In this document: one piece after another, positions 22,735 to 33,976 of the stretch | Numbering within the stretch: the first letter of the stretch is position 1 | Layout: each line of letters opens with the position of its first letter | From: Anthoceros angustus | Taxonomy: Eukaryota; Streptophyta; Anthocerotopsida; Anthocerotales; Anthocerotaceae | Assembly (NCBI GenBank): GCA_010909165.1 | Contig: VJWM01000223.1 | Span: 62,001 to 126,000 of the forward strand | Reading direction: 5' to 3' | DNA: 64,000 nucleotides | Notes under the pieces: model-generated | Seen by the model: only the letters and a program-made list of their open reading frames with translations | What the model was told of the DNA's origin: nothing | The model's database searches: none | Position numbers and translations under genes: made by a program

Positions 22735-23788
22735 AGTATCTCTTTGTATCACCCCTCGTTATCCCGAGTGTTCGACCTTGTTCCATCTCACATGGACCGG
22801 CTGCCAAATCTCAGGTGCGTGGATATTTCACCTCATTAGTGTAGGCAGGAGGGGATGTGGGTAAGGATTATGTAGGTAGTCAACCAACTAGGTTTTGCTC
22901 TGGATGCAGCGGGCCACTGGCTAGGAATTTCGGGCCGGTGGCTAGGAATTTTTATCTGTACAAATCATACTATTGAATTTCTCCATCACATCGTGTCTAG
23001 CAGAAACGCAGGACTGTAACTAGCAAACGCAAGAGCAAAGTGACACTAAGTACATCCAGCCTTCGACGGATAAATTTTACAATTTGGCCCTGTATAGGAT
23101 AGATAATCTACCACCTCACGCAACAAACATTACAGTCGTATGGACAATTACAGCGGGGAGCACATATATAATGGTAATCGTTGTAGAAATAACACCTTCA
23201 AGTGAATTTTCAGGTAGTTAGTGAATTTTACTTCATACGCCTTCTTCATTGTGAGCAACGAGCATAAAGCTACGACTACAAAATCTGTTGCTTTAAACAT
23301 AAAATTTCACGACCACACACTGCACAATTGGATTCTTGTCCCACAACCTGCGCTATTTCTATCGACAACATCCCTAATATTCCTATTACCTATTCTAATG
23401 ATATAAATGTTTGACCACATACCCGCGGGTGCAAAAGCGCATTCGCAGTTTTGTTACCGGCGGAGGTGAGACGACCACCTAGAAACTACTAAACTACGAA
23501 CCCACCAGTGGCCCATCAAGTGCAGGAGTACTGCAGGTTTGCAAAACATAAGGCACGACGAAGTATACATGCTTACGTGCAACATGGAAACCGCCCACAG
23601 GCCCCATCTCAATCCATATTCCTACTTTGTCAACCTATGGACAGCGTAAACACGATGACCACGAGTCCCAAGGCACCGAGTGAATCATACGTGCCCAATG
23701 TGCCCAGAACTTGCGCCACAATAGGAAAAGAAAACGAAAACAACTGCTCTACTACCCTCCTAGAGTCAACCAACTGTAAATCCGTTCC
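22735..23788. repeat. Spacer repeat, third copy of the cyclophilin 3' flank
   Basis: 22735-23330 repeats 20595-21120 and, in part, 21607-22020. 23331-23775 is repeated in part at 21196-21615. It ends at the 3' end of the E2 gene. No coding sequence is seen. Confidence 0.75.
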
Positions 23789-25738
23789 TCACAGGGTTTC
23801 TTGAGATCGTCTTACAATCCGACTCACTTTCCGCTTGAACTCCTCCTTTGTCTCCCTCCATTCCTTCTGAGATCGATGACAACGGAATCAGTGAGATTGC
23901 ATTGATTACCAAGAGACCAGCCCTGAAAGTTCAATCTCATTCCCAACCATTGCAGAAAGTAACAAGGATAATCTTAACATATTGGCCACTTACAGCAGCA
24001 TCAATGTTTGCAGGTGATTCATCATTTGGGCTGGAAAGCATGGAAATGATACTGAGCAGTATAGTCTCTACCTGCACAACCACCAGTTCCTAGCATAGTC
24101 AAAATGCTGCAGCGGACAGTGGTAAGGGCTTTGGAAGATCACAAGTTGCCAGTATAGCTGATCCCATACCGTGTGGACTGGTGACCATCTTTCGCTGGCA
24201 AGCTCATACCCGTTTGGGTCATCTCCAGGGGCATGAAGGATAGAGATGCAAACTCGTCCATCCGGATAAACTGGAACACAGATTTTAAGAAACAAGAGGG
24301 ACAACTGAGTCAGCAATGGTTAGAGAGTCTCATGCATTGGATGCAGCATCTCAAACAGGACCAAGATGATGCCCAAGGGCTATCACCACAAGACTATTCC
24401 ATCATGGACTAGTAGGTTCAAACTTCCATACACAGAAAATCTAAGGAGAGTCTCGAAGTTCCTCACAAAACTACGACCTGGTACCTGAGCGTTCACAGCG
24501 CTCTGTTAGTTTACATGAAACAGTAACATGCAAAACTGACCGACGTTGCAGACCAGATGTACAAATAATGGGCAGGGCAGACCATGAGCTGGTGTTACGA
24601 CGGGAAGCGGCATAGCCCCAAAGAGCTGGCAACTTACCATTAGGGTGCCACATATCTGAGGTGAATCTCACTGACGGTGGACTGTTTGGATAATTTGAAG
24701 GAAAACTCATGATCGCATTGAAATACCCGCCCTCACTGCAACCAGGGTACCAAAAAATCCTGGGATAAGAATCTACAACCACCAAAGCATGGCGGAGTCA
24801 AAGAGACTTGCATTGGAGCAAAGAACCGCTTCCAATTCCTCTGACCGTTGCTACGTTACTGAACTGCCTTGCTCTGCACGATGATACTTTGAGACAACTT
24901 TTACAACCTGGAACAACTATCTTGGAAAGGTTAATCCCCAACCTTATGGTACAAGGAGGAGAATGTAGCCACTTACTACAGTGTGTCTGGGGGCCCAATG
25001 ATGGTGACATTCCACTCAAAAACATTTGAATCGTCCACAAGCCCTGCCGAGAAACCGTCCACCGGATTCCTCGAAAGATCTGCAACCATCCCAGGTAATC
25101 TCAACCAAATAAGAATCCAGTGTAGACACACCAATAATCGGTTCACATCAGTTTCCTAGAACTCCTCTTGCAGAGGCTACTGGCTGAATTGCAAAGCTAA
25201 CGCTGATTAAGTTCCATGCACACAAAATGTAGCCACATAGCATTTGCTTATCTTCTAGTACCCTCAACCCCAGCAACCCTAGACAACTGGACTCAAACAC
25301 TCAGCTCACTGTCCCCAAGCCACAACAGATAATGCGGAATAACAAGTAAAGCCCTGCCAGACTGGACAAGTGCCCGGGCAGAGCAAGCAGGGGTGTGACA
25401 AGATCAACCTACCATGGAATCACCTGAATAATGCGCCAGTACTTTACCCATTACTAAAGAAGGGTGGTATTGACCCCAAGGGAAGATGCTCCGCTACACA
25501 TGCGGGGCGGTAGAGAGCACGGCCAGGATCATGTAAGCAAGAGGGTGATGAGAGATGGAACAGGAGTTACGGCTAAGATATTTGTGATGCGGACGATGCA
25601 GCAAATTGTGAGTTAGTCAACAAGAGACCAGCAGGCAGGCATAGGGGAAGGCAGCAGGCAGTGGATCAGAAGAAGCGAAAAGGTTGTTTTACCTTTCAAC
25701 TGTTTGCGCAAGAGGAGGCTGGCCTGGCTTTCCGACAT
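23789..25738 (-). CDS. UBC7: Ubiquitin-conjugating enzyme E2, UBC7/13/14 (UBE2G) type
   Basis: Accepts ubiquitin from E1 and passes it on with an E3; this class works in ER-associated degradation. Six exons (25738-25693, 25079-24977, 24735-24638, 24270-24170, 24071-23994, 23866-23789) join in perfect phase to 167 residues, the usual length. Landmarks: [60 protein letters not shown], the active-site Cys in GRVCISILH, then the UBE2G-specific acidic insertion [32 protein letters not shown] and a basic C-terminus. The start is the ATG at 25738. It is head-to-head with the RING-type E3 at 26327. Confidence 0.96.
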
Positions 25739-26326
25739 GCTGCTTCCGCTTGAACTCTGTGAAGGCTTGCCGACGCGCCTTGGATGGATGAGCACCTGTG
25801 CTGCCGGAGCACAGGCTGGCGGTGATCGAGCTGCGGTGCTAGCGCCCAAGAATTGCACGTGCAGCGTACAGGGATCAGGGTAGGATCCAGGCACGCCACC
25901 GCCTCATGAAATCCTGGTAACACGAACAAGGATGGATCATCAAGCCGCGAGGCAGGGAGGTGGAGAGCGCGGCATGTGCACTCCAGGGGCCTGGGGGAGT
26001 GACGGGCAGGGGCAATGGAGATCCAAGCCTCCAGGGTTGCTTCTCTTCTATCTTCTATTACTTCCATTCTCCATGTACATATGTGCGAGATGCACCGAGA
26101 TACATCCACATGACTTACCTTAATTGTCATCATCAACTCCTGGTTGCTGCTGCCCTAAACTTTACACCCGCATTTTCTAGTCACCCGTTGGCGTTGGTGG
26201 TACCTGGACACAGCTACCCATGTACATATGTGCGCACAGTTTAAAAAAACGTGAAACGGCGGTAGGAGACGTACTTCTGTGCGGAATCGTCTGCTGCTGC
26301 TGCTTCTGCTGCTTCAGCTCGGCGCC
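25739..26326. promoter_or_regulatory. Divergent intergenic region, UBC7 / CSU1
   Basis: 588 bp separate the two start codons. A CTGCTGCTGCTG run sits in the 5' UTR of CSU1 (about 26290). CCATGTACATATGTGCG appears twice (about 26071 and 26218), a short direct repeat that could be a shared element. No clear TATA box. Confidence 0.45.
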
Positions 26327-27329
26327 ATGCCGCAGCGCCACTCCAAGAACAACAACGATCTCGCTTTCTTCACCTACGACGAGCGGAAGAAGCTAGGGTA
26401 TGGCACGCAGCGGGAGCGGCTCGGCAGGGATTCCATCAAGCCCTTCGATGCCTGCTGCATCTGTTTGAAGCCCTTCGTCGAGCCGCTGTGCTGCCTCAAG
26501 GGACATGCCTTCTGCAAGGAGTGCATCTTTCAGTACCTGCTGGCTCAGAAGAAGGACATCAAAAGGTAATGTGTTCGGCGTGCTGACGGGGAGAGTAATC
26601 GATTGATGTTTGTGCGGAATTTGATCTGTTTGTGCTGAACGACGCTTCAGGAAGCTGGCTCTGTTCACAGCACAGCAGAAGGAAGAGCAAGAGCGGGAAG
26701 AGGAGAGGAAGCAGGCGGAGCGGGAGCGGGAATTAGATGCTTTCGACCGTCAGAACAGCAGTGCGGTGCCTCACCATGATAGGAGTAGTGTGTCTAACAA
26801 GATGAATGGCTTCCACGGAGCGAACAGTGTGAAGGTGACCTCGTACGAGGAGGAAGCGCTGAGAACCATGAAGGCCTTCTGGTTGCCGTCCGCCACACCG
26901 GAAGCGCCGGAGAAGGCCCAGGCTCCTCCCACGGATACCGTCTGCCCCGAGGGTAAAGAGAAGATCAAGCTTAAGGAGTTGTTCCCACTTAGGTTTTCGA
27001 TGCCTCCCGCCCGCGGGTCCCCGGAGCAGGATGATTCGGGCAGATTCTGGTGTCCGTCTTGTTCCCTCACCTTCACCAACACGTCCACGCTTGTGGCGCT
27101 TTCGACCTGCGGTCATGTGTTTTGCAAGAAGTGTAGAGATCAGTTTGTGGCCGTGGACAAGCGGTGCATGGTGTGCAACAAGGCTTGCAAAGAGAGGAAC
27201 CTGGTAGAATTGGAGAAGGGTGGAACAGGGTTTGCAGGCCATGGAGATGACCTGGAGGCAAAGACCTTCAAGCACGTAGGCAGCGGAACTGGCATGGGCT
27301 TGGCGAGGCCGACAACTCGGCTGCTATGA
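26327..27329 (+). CDS. CSU1: NOSIP-family RING E3 ligase, CSU1-like
   Basis: Two exons (26327-26565, 26651-27329) give about 305 residues. The start PQRHSKNNNDLAFFTYDE and GYGTQRERLGRDSIKPFDAC is near-identical to what I know of Arabidopsis CSU1, an E3 that targets COP1. A split zinc-binding unit lies at both ends: CCICLKPFVEPLCCLKGHAF..C near residues 45-70, and CPSCSLTFTNTSTLVALSTC with CGHVFCKKC..CMVCNKAC near residues 220-275. The middle is a charged coiled-coil-like segment (KEEQEREEERKQAERERE) and the family signature GFHGANSVKVTSYEEEALRTM. The C-terminus ends FKHVGSGTGMGLARP. Divergent from the E2 gene. Confidence 0.95.
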
Positions 27330-27756
27330 CGTCCAGTTGCTACCTGCGCCTAGCCTGACCTTCATCCTGTAGGGTTATGTTACGGTAATAGGAGACGCAG
27401 GAAGAGAAATTGTAGGATGCGTAATTGGCACTGGTTAATACGATGTAAGCGCGTGATTTGGGGACTCGCTCACACGGGCGTTCGCGATGGCGTGTTCGTG
27501 TATGCGACGGCAACCGGAAGGGGCAAAGGAAATGGGCAAGTGGATGTGATACGGGAGATGGAATCTGGGTGCAGCGCCGCAGATCCCGCGTCACCGTGTG
27601 TCAGGCGAGCTGCGCTTGCCCAAGTGAATCTCCTTTTCCGGCAGCCTTTCTCTTAAGGAGCGATGTGAACAGGCTTGGTGGATGGCGCCCGATTACCGTT
27701 CCCGGTCACAGCCCTGAGAAGGGCGAGCGCATTCTGAAGTTTACGACAGCCTTGGG
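27330..27756. other. Spacer between CSU1 and the aminopeptidase
   Basis: 427 bp with the CSU1 3' UTR and the 5' region of the next gene. No convincing promoter motif and no ORF that joins either gene. Confidence 0.4.
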
Positions 27757-30605
27757 ATGGCCCGCTGGTTGCAGCGCTCCAACTGCGCCTCGTTGCAGAG
27801 CAATGTCTTGTCCCCCGCCGGCGTGTTGGACAATCTGGCATCAGCGCGCGTGTGTGGCGGGTGTGACCTGGCCGTCTTTGCGTGCCGATTCCACAGAACG
27901 TCCTCCTTCTCGGGCCTGGGCCTTCATCTTCACCAGGGATCTTCCCCCGTTCCCGCTTCGAGGAAGGCTGTCAAGGTTAGGGCATCTGCGGGCGATCAGT
28001 ACCCCTGTGCCTGCAAGGGGCTGCAGGAATCCAGCTTGTCGCAACCCAATTCTGCGACGAGCTCCTTTGGCGATCGACCCATTATAGCGCTCCGGGCCGC
28101 CTCCGGAGCCACCACCACATCCACAGATTTTTCATTGGATGAGGTAAGACCGGTCTTGGTCTGTTATCGTGCGTGGGTAAGACTTTGCCGTCGCCCGATG
28201 AATCCAATCTGGGGTTTTTGGCCGTCCAGGGTGTGGGAGGTGTTGGCAAGAACGTGGTTGGTGACTTGGTGAACTTCCTGAATGCATCCTGGACACCCTT
28301 TCACGCCACAGGTGGGTAGCTGACTTCAGCCTGTTTTCTGTTTCTGCCAGTGGTGTGCCCAGCTCAACCCAAGCTGCCTTGCTGTTTAGTGAGTTGGACT
28401 CGTTGCTTTGGTTGCAGCGGAGGCAAAGCGCTTGCTCCAGGAAGCTGGGTTTCAGCAGTTGCACGAGGCAGATGAATGGCAAGTCCAACCTGGCGGCCGA
28501 TATTTTTTCACCCGAAACATGTCGTCGATATTTGCGTTCGCCGTTGGTGAAAAGTAGGTGTCTTGTTCATGATTTGGGAAGGATACCGAGTAGTTTTGTT
28601 TGTTTGTGTTGAGTTTTTTTGGCTCTACACCTGCGAAGTGGTGGTGGGAGCCTTAATTGTGCTCCTTGTATTGTCTCAAACAGATACGAGGCTGGAAACG
28701 CATTTCATGTGATAGCAGCACATACGGACAGCCCTTGTCCCAAGTTGAAACCAGTGTCGGCTGCCTCCAAGGCTGGCTTCCTGAATGTAGGTGTTCAAAC
28801 ATACGGAGGTGGTTTGTGGCATACTTGGTTCGACAGGGACCTTAGTGTGGCAGGGCGGGTTATTCTGAGGAGGGCAGGGAAGCGTGTGGAGCAGGAGCTG
28901 GTGAAGGTGGAAAGGCCAATTCTAAGGATCCCGACTCTTGCAATTCATTTGGACAGGTAGTTGCTACGTTTTAAAGGTGAAGTGGTGGTGGCACGTTGGA
29001 AAGGATGAGTGTGGGTTGGGCGTGGGTTAGTAACAGGGACAGCGTTTGTGGTGACATGGAAGATTTCAGGTCAATCAATACAGATGGATTCAAGCCAAAC
29101 CTGGAAAGTCATCTTGCACCGGTGCTGGCCACGCAAATAAGATCAGAGCTGTCCGGGGGGCATGATGAAGGGAACGGTGCAGCATTCAGCGTGAACAAGT
29201 CTCACCACTCGCTCCTGTTGCAGGTACCGATTGCGTTGACGGGTGGTGAGGAAAGCAAGCAAGGCTGCATTTAGAGCTTTGCAAGGAAGGAAAGGAGTAG
29301 GAGTTACAAGGGCGGCTTGTGAATGCAGGTTTTGGCAGAGGAGTTGAAGTGTAGGGTAGAAGAGATAGCGGACTTGGAGCTGAACGTGTGTGACACGCAG
29401 CCGGGTTGCATCGGCGGGGCAAGGAAAGAGTTCATCTTCAGTGGAAGGCTGGACAATCTGGCATCCTCCTTCTGTGCTCTGCGCGCCCTGATAGACACGT
29501 GCAAGTACGACACAGCTTTGGCAGAGGAGAGCTGCATTCGAGCGGTGGCTCTGTTCGACAACGAAGAGGTAGGGGATAGCGGGCGAACGCGGGGCGGGGC
29601 AGGGCGGGCGAGGCGGGGCTGGGCTGGGCTGGGCTGGGCAGGACAGGAGTGGAGTGGAGTGGAATGGAGTGCGGTGGAGTGCGGTGGAGTGGAAGAAGGG
29701 TGAGTAGTTTTCTGAAGGGACGACATGCATGTACGTATGTGCAGGTGGGATCGGAGTCTGCTCAAGGGGCTGGGTCACCGACCATGTTTCAGGCAATGAA
29801 ACGGATCAGCCGACTATTGAGCCGTGGCGTGGAGAGGGAGGGCATTGTGGAGCGGACGATCCGGAAGTCCTTCTTGGGTGAGTAGAAGCCGGGTGGCGGG
29901 GTGATTCGTAATTCGGTGATGTGGATGTGGATGCGGATGTGGATGTGGATGTGGATGGGATGCATGATGCGGGGTTGGTGCGCTGCGGTGCGCAGTGTCG
30001 GCCGACATGGCGCATGCTGTGCATCCCAATTATTGCGAGAGGCATGAGGAACATCACCAGCCGAAGCTGCACGAGGGACTTGTGATCAAGCACAACGCCA
30101 ACCAGCGGTACGCCACAACGGCGGTGACGGCGTTCCTGTTCAAGGAAGTGGCTAGGGCTTGCGGCATCCCGACGCAGGTGAGCATACAGAGGAAGAGACG
30201 GTTCCGTGACCTGGCCCGGGCGGTGGGATGCTGACCGGGTTGTGGACTGGGGTGTGCAGAATTTCGTGGTGCGCAACGACATGGGGTGCGGGTCGACGAT
30301 CGGGCCCATCCTCGCAGCGGGCATGGGCATCCGCACGGTGGACTGTGGCATGCCGCAGCTGTCGATGCACAGGTAGGCAAGCTGCCTGTTATACTCCCTC
30401 CCTCTTGTGGTGGTTGTTGGAGCCATGGCATGGGAAATGCGGTTGGTGCGGGTGATGGGAGCCATGATTTTGGCTGGCTTGCTGCCGCTGCTGCAGTGTG
30501 CGAGAGATGTGCGGCACGGAGGACGTGGACATCGCGTACAGGCACTTCAAGGCATTCTACCGCTTCTTCACTCCCGTAGACCAGCAGCTGCACCTGGACG
30601 CGTAG
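27757..30605 (+). CDS. DAP: M18 aspartyl aminopeptidase, intact, probably plastid-targeted
   Basis: Removes acidic N-terminal residues from peptides; a dodecameric di-zinc enzyme. Ten exons (27757-28143, 28230-28311, 28418-28553, 28684-28956, 29070-29223, 29329-29568, 29745-29877, 29996-30177, 30260-30372, 30497-30605) sum to exactly 603 codons. The first exon encodes about 90 residues rich in Ser, Ala and Arg with few acidic residues, as in the plastid-type plant enzyme. All catalytic motifs are intact: [75 protein letters not shown]. Intron 6 has TGGGC and TGGAG simple repeats; intron 7 has a GGATGT run. The paralogue at 16527 shares every intron position. Confidence 0.96.
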
Positions 30606-31285
30606 CGGAGTCCGTGGTCCTGGACTCCTGGACTCCGTGCCCCGGGTATGTCCCCCATGTAACATGTACCATGTATGTCGTGTACACATAGGTCCCGCGG
30701 GAGGGGTTGGGGCGATGGTATTTCATTATTTTCGGGAATGCTATTCACACATTCGATTTGACTGTGGGAAGAGAAAAAGACGCGAGATGTGTATGTATGT
30801 AGATAGAGAGGGAAGGACCTGGGGCCTGGGGCCTGGGGGCCTGGGGCCTGGGGCCAGTGGCCTGGAAAGGCGAGCAGGTGAGCGGGCGAGGCCTGCGGCA
30901 GTGACCTAGAAGCGCGGTGCGCGGCGGGACACGTGCTTGGCCCGCGCGCGTGACGCAGGCTGGCGTGCTTGGGGGAAACGCGGTGCAGTCTCCCGCTCTC
31001 TCTCTACCTTTGCTGTTGCCTTGTGTGTGGCTGCACTGTAGACAGCAGTGTGGGCCCAGGGCAGCGGAGCAATGACAGGGGTCGGAAGCAACGAATCCCG
31101 GGCCGCTCCGGCCTCCTCATCCAGGCCCGCTCTTTCCTTGCACCTTCCTCGGCCTTCTCCTTCTCCTTGGGGTCCTTATAGGAAGGATCCTGCCGGAAGC
31201 TCTTCTCTGCTCCCTGTCCCCGTCGTCCCTGTCCGTGTGTCCCCAAAGCGGCCGCAAACGCCCTGAGCCACACTCCGCGCGCGCC
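30606..31285. other. G-rich spacer upstream of the MYC_N gene
   Basis: It contains a run of about six GGGGCCTGG units (30818-30860), capable of forming a G-quadruplex on the plus strand, and a CTCTCTCTCT tract at 30991-31005. A CTTATAGG sequence at 31175, 110 bp before the ATG, is a weak TATA candidate. Confidence 0.45.
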
Positions 31286-33976
31286 ATGGCCGCCGATGGC
31301 CATGTCCCCCCGGCCGATGCTCCCTCCCCGGGTCCCGGTCCGGGTCCGGGTCCGGGTCCGGGCCCGGGCCCGGCCCGCCGCCGCCATCGCCATCGCCTTC
31401 GCCTCCGCCTGCAGCAGCTGGTGGAGAAGGTGGACTGGACTTACGCTGTGCTGTGGGAGCTCTCTCCGGATTTCCGGTACTGCAACCTCGCCACCTCCGA
31501 CTCGCTGTCATGGGTGCTGAGGAGGATTTGGATTCCGTGCATGCCGTTTGCCGCTGCTGCTGCTGCTCCTTCTCCTGCTGCCGCCCTCATGGAAGGGGAG
31601 CGGGCTCCAAGACTTGTAGTTGTAACTAGGCGTGCCTTTGCCTTTGCCTCTGCCTTTGCCGTTGCATCGCAGGAACGTGGTGTGGGGAGACGGGTACTAC
31701 AACGGGCTGCCCTCCTCGCTGCCCATGCCCTGGGCGCAGCGGGCCGCCAGGCGGCAGGTAGTGCAAGAGGTGCAGGAGTCGTGGCCGGGGCTGGCGCAGA
31801 CGCACTTGGGCAGCCTCAGCACCGCCGAGTGGTTTTTCCTCACCACCGCCAACGTCTCCTTCCCCTTGGGAGCTCAGGGGTACGTAACGCTCTCTCTCTC
31901 TCGCTCGCTCTCTCCCTCTCTCGTGTTTTGCGATCAGATCGCATTTGTGCGATGCAATGCAATGCAATGCAATGCGAGTGGTGCAAATGGCTCACACCCG
32001 GTAGCTAGGTTAACGCAGAACGCCAGGGCAGACCATGATGAGCGGGACCTACGACTGGCTGTGCGACGCCGGCGCGCACCAGTCCGACTCCCCGCTCCAC
32101 TTCACCCGCGCCAAGGTGCTCTCAAATCGCCTCTCCTCCTTCCATGCCGTCTTCCCTGTTTGCTCGCCCAAGCTTTCTTCACCTAAACTTTTTGCATCTG
32201 GTGGCGGGGACGGCTCGGGACTATCGCTGGACCGCTACTCCAAACGCTCTATCATGGACAGGCGGCTGGAATGAAGGTGCGGCCCGGACTGAATTCAGCC
32301 TTGCTTTGCAGGCTCTGGGACCAGCCTGGGGCTGCATGATTCTGTAGGCGGGTGCTTGACGATGCTGAGTGCCTGCACTGCAGACTGTGCTGTGGGTTGC
32401 CACCCACGCCGGCGTGGTGGAGATGGGAAGCATCGAAGAGCAGGCGGAGGACGTGTTCGTGGTGGAGCTTGTGAGGGACGCCTTCAGCAGCACCTCCAGC
32501 TCGGGAGCGGCGGCCGCCCCGCCACCGCCACCGCCACCGGCGTTGGAATTGTCGGCCGTGAGCGGCACCACGTTCTGCAGCACGCTCTCGGGCACGGGAG
32601 CGGATTCCGCCTACACATCCCCCTGAGCGGGGACGTGGTGGGGAGCCGTCCACCTCCTCCTTCGGCGACGGCCACCGGAGCCTGGACGAGCAGCTGCAGG
32701 AGCAGATGTCGCAGGACCGGATGAGGCACCACCACCACCATCACCACCACCACCACCAGCAGCAGCGGCTGTGGGCGGCGCCCCACTTCCTGGACGCGGG
32801 CTATGCGGACGGAGATGGAGACGCGGACGCGGACGCCGCATCGGTGTCTGCCTCTGCCTCTGCCTCCAACCACGGACAGCACAGGTTCCAGGAGCTGCAG
32901 CTGGTGCAGCAGGCGTCGCCTCCGCCGTCGCTCAACGGGTCCAGCCTCCTCACCCTGGAGGAGCAGGAGGGGGTGGAGGTGTACCCCCGGGGATGCAATT
33001 GGCGCGATGCGGATGCCGGGCCGTGCGCGTCCGGGTCCGGGTCCGGGTCGGGGTCGGGGTCCCCGCCCGGCCCGCTGGACCAGCTGCAGCTGGAGTGCGT
33101 GGGCGGGAAGCGGGCGCACGAGTGGGACGCCCAGATCGGGGGCCGCAGCAGGAAGCGAGGGCGGTCGGGGAAGAGGAGCAGGGACCCTGCGCCCGGCACC
33201 AGCATCACGCACGATTTCATGGTGGTGAGGAGCTGTGACAAGGAGTGCGCCCTCACCGATTCCAGCAACACCGCTGCTGCTGCCAAGTGGGGGGCTGGAA
33301 GGCTTGTTGCGCATGCAGTTGCAGGGTCGGGGTCGGGACAGGGACCGGGACCATCGTACACCCATGCGCCCAACGGGATGCTGCAGCTCCTGCCGTCCAT
33401 GGAGGAGCAGCTGGATGGGCATCAGCACCACCCGCAGGCGGAGCCGCTGCCGCTGCCGCACCCGGAGTCTGACGAGGCGCTGGCCCTGGCCCTGGCCCCC
33501 GCCCCCGACATGGAGGTGCGGATGGTGGATGCGGACCTGGTGGTGATCAAGCTGCACTCCAGGAACCGCCCGGGCCTCTTCGACGACATCATGTGTGCGC
33601 TGCAGGAGCTCAGAGTCCAGGTGCGGGAAGCCAACATGGGGTCCGTGGTGGGCACGCTGTTGCAGGAGTTCACTGCCAAGGTCGACAACTTTCTCACTCC
33701 CTCTCTGTCTTCTGTCCTCCATCTGCGTGTTTGTTTGTCAACATGTCCGTGCTTCCAACAAGACAGAAGCTGCTGGCCGCTTTCACCTAACACTGCCCTG
33801 CCCTGACTCCCCTTTGCGTGCAGGTGCACATCTCCTTCGCGCAAATGCTCACCACGGAGGTGATCGCAGCTGCTCTCCACCTGGCCGTGGAACGGGGCAA
33901 CAGGCAAAGCTTGTCGCCGCAATCTGTGCCCATCTTCAAGCACATGCCTTCCATGCACTCCATCCAGAGCTTATAG
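31286..33976 (+). CDS. bHLH-MYC_N domain regulator with C-terminal ACT-like domain, no bHLH found
   Basis: Related to group IIIf bHLH factors (GL3/EGL3/TT8), which pair with R2R3-MYBs. Exons 31286-31476, 31673-31879, 32019-32115, 32384-33680 and 33824-33976. The MYC_N domain: LVEKVDWTYAVLWELSPDF, NVVWGDGYYNG, LSTAEWFFLTTANVSFPLG, WLCDAGAHQSDS, TVLWVATHAGVVEMGS. The C-terminal part VVIKLHSRNRPGLFDDIMCALQ resembles the ACT-like dimerisation domain of this family. The long exon 4 has low-complexity Pro, His, Gly-Ser and Asp-Ala stretches and a basic patch GGRSRKRGRSGKRSR, but no ERRRR..LN helix-loop-helix. Exon 4 is one base too long: a frameshift lies near 32612-32616, in a run of five C. One base fewer there restores a single open frame. 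Confidence 0.8.

Noticed and set aside
31320-31380. GGTCCGGGTCCGGG run as a regulatory G-quadruplex
   Set aside because: It is in coding sequence (Gly-Pro repeat of the MYC_N protein), so the peptide explains it.
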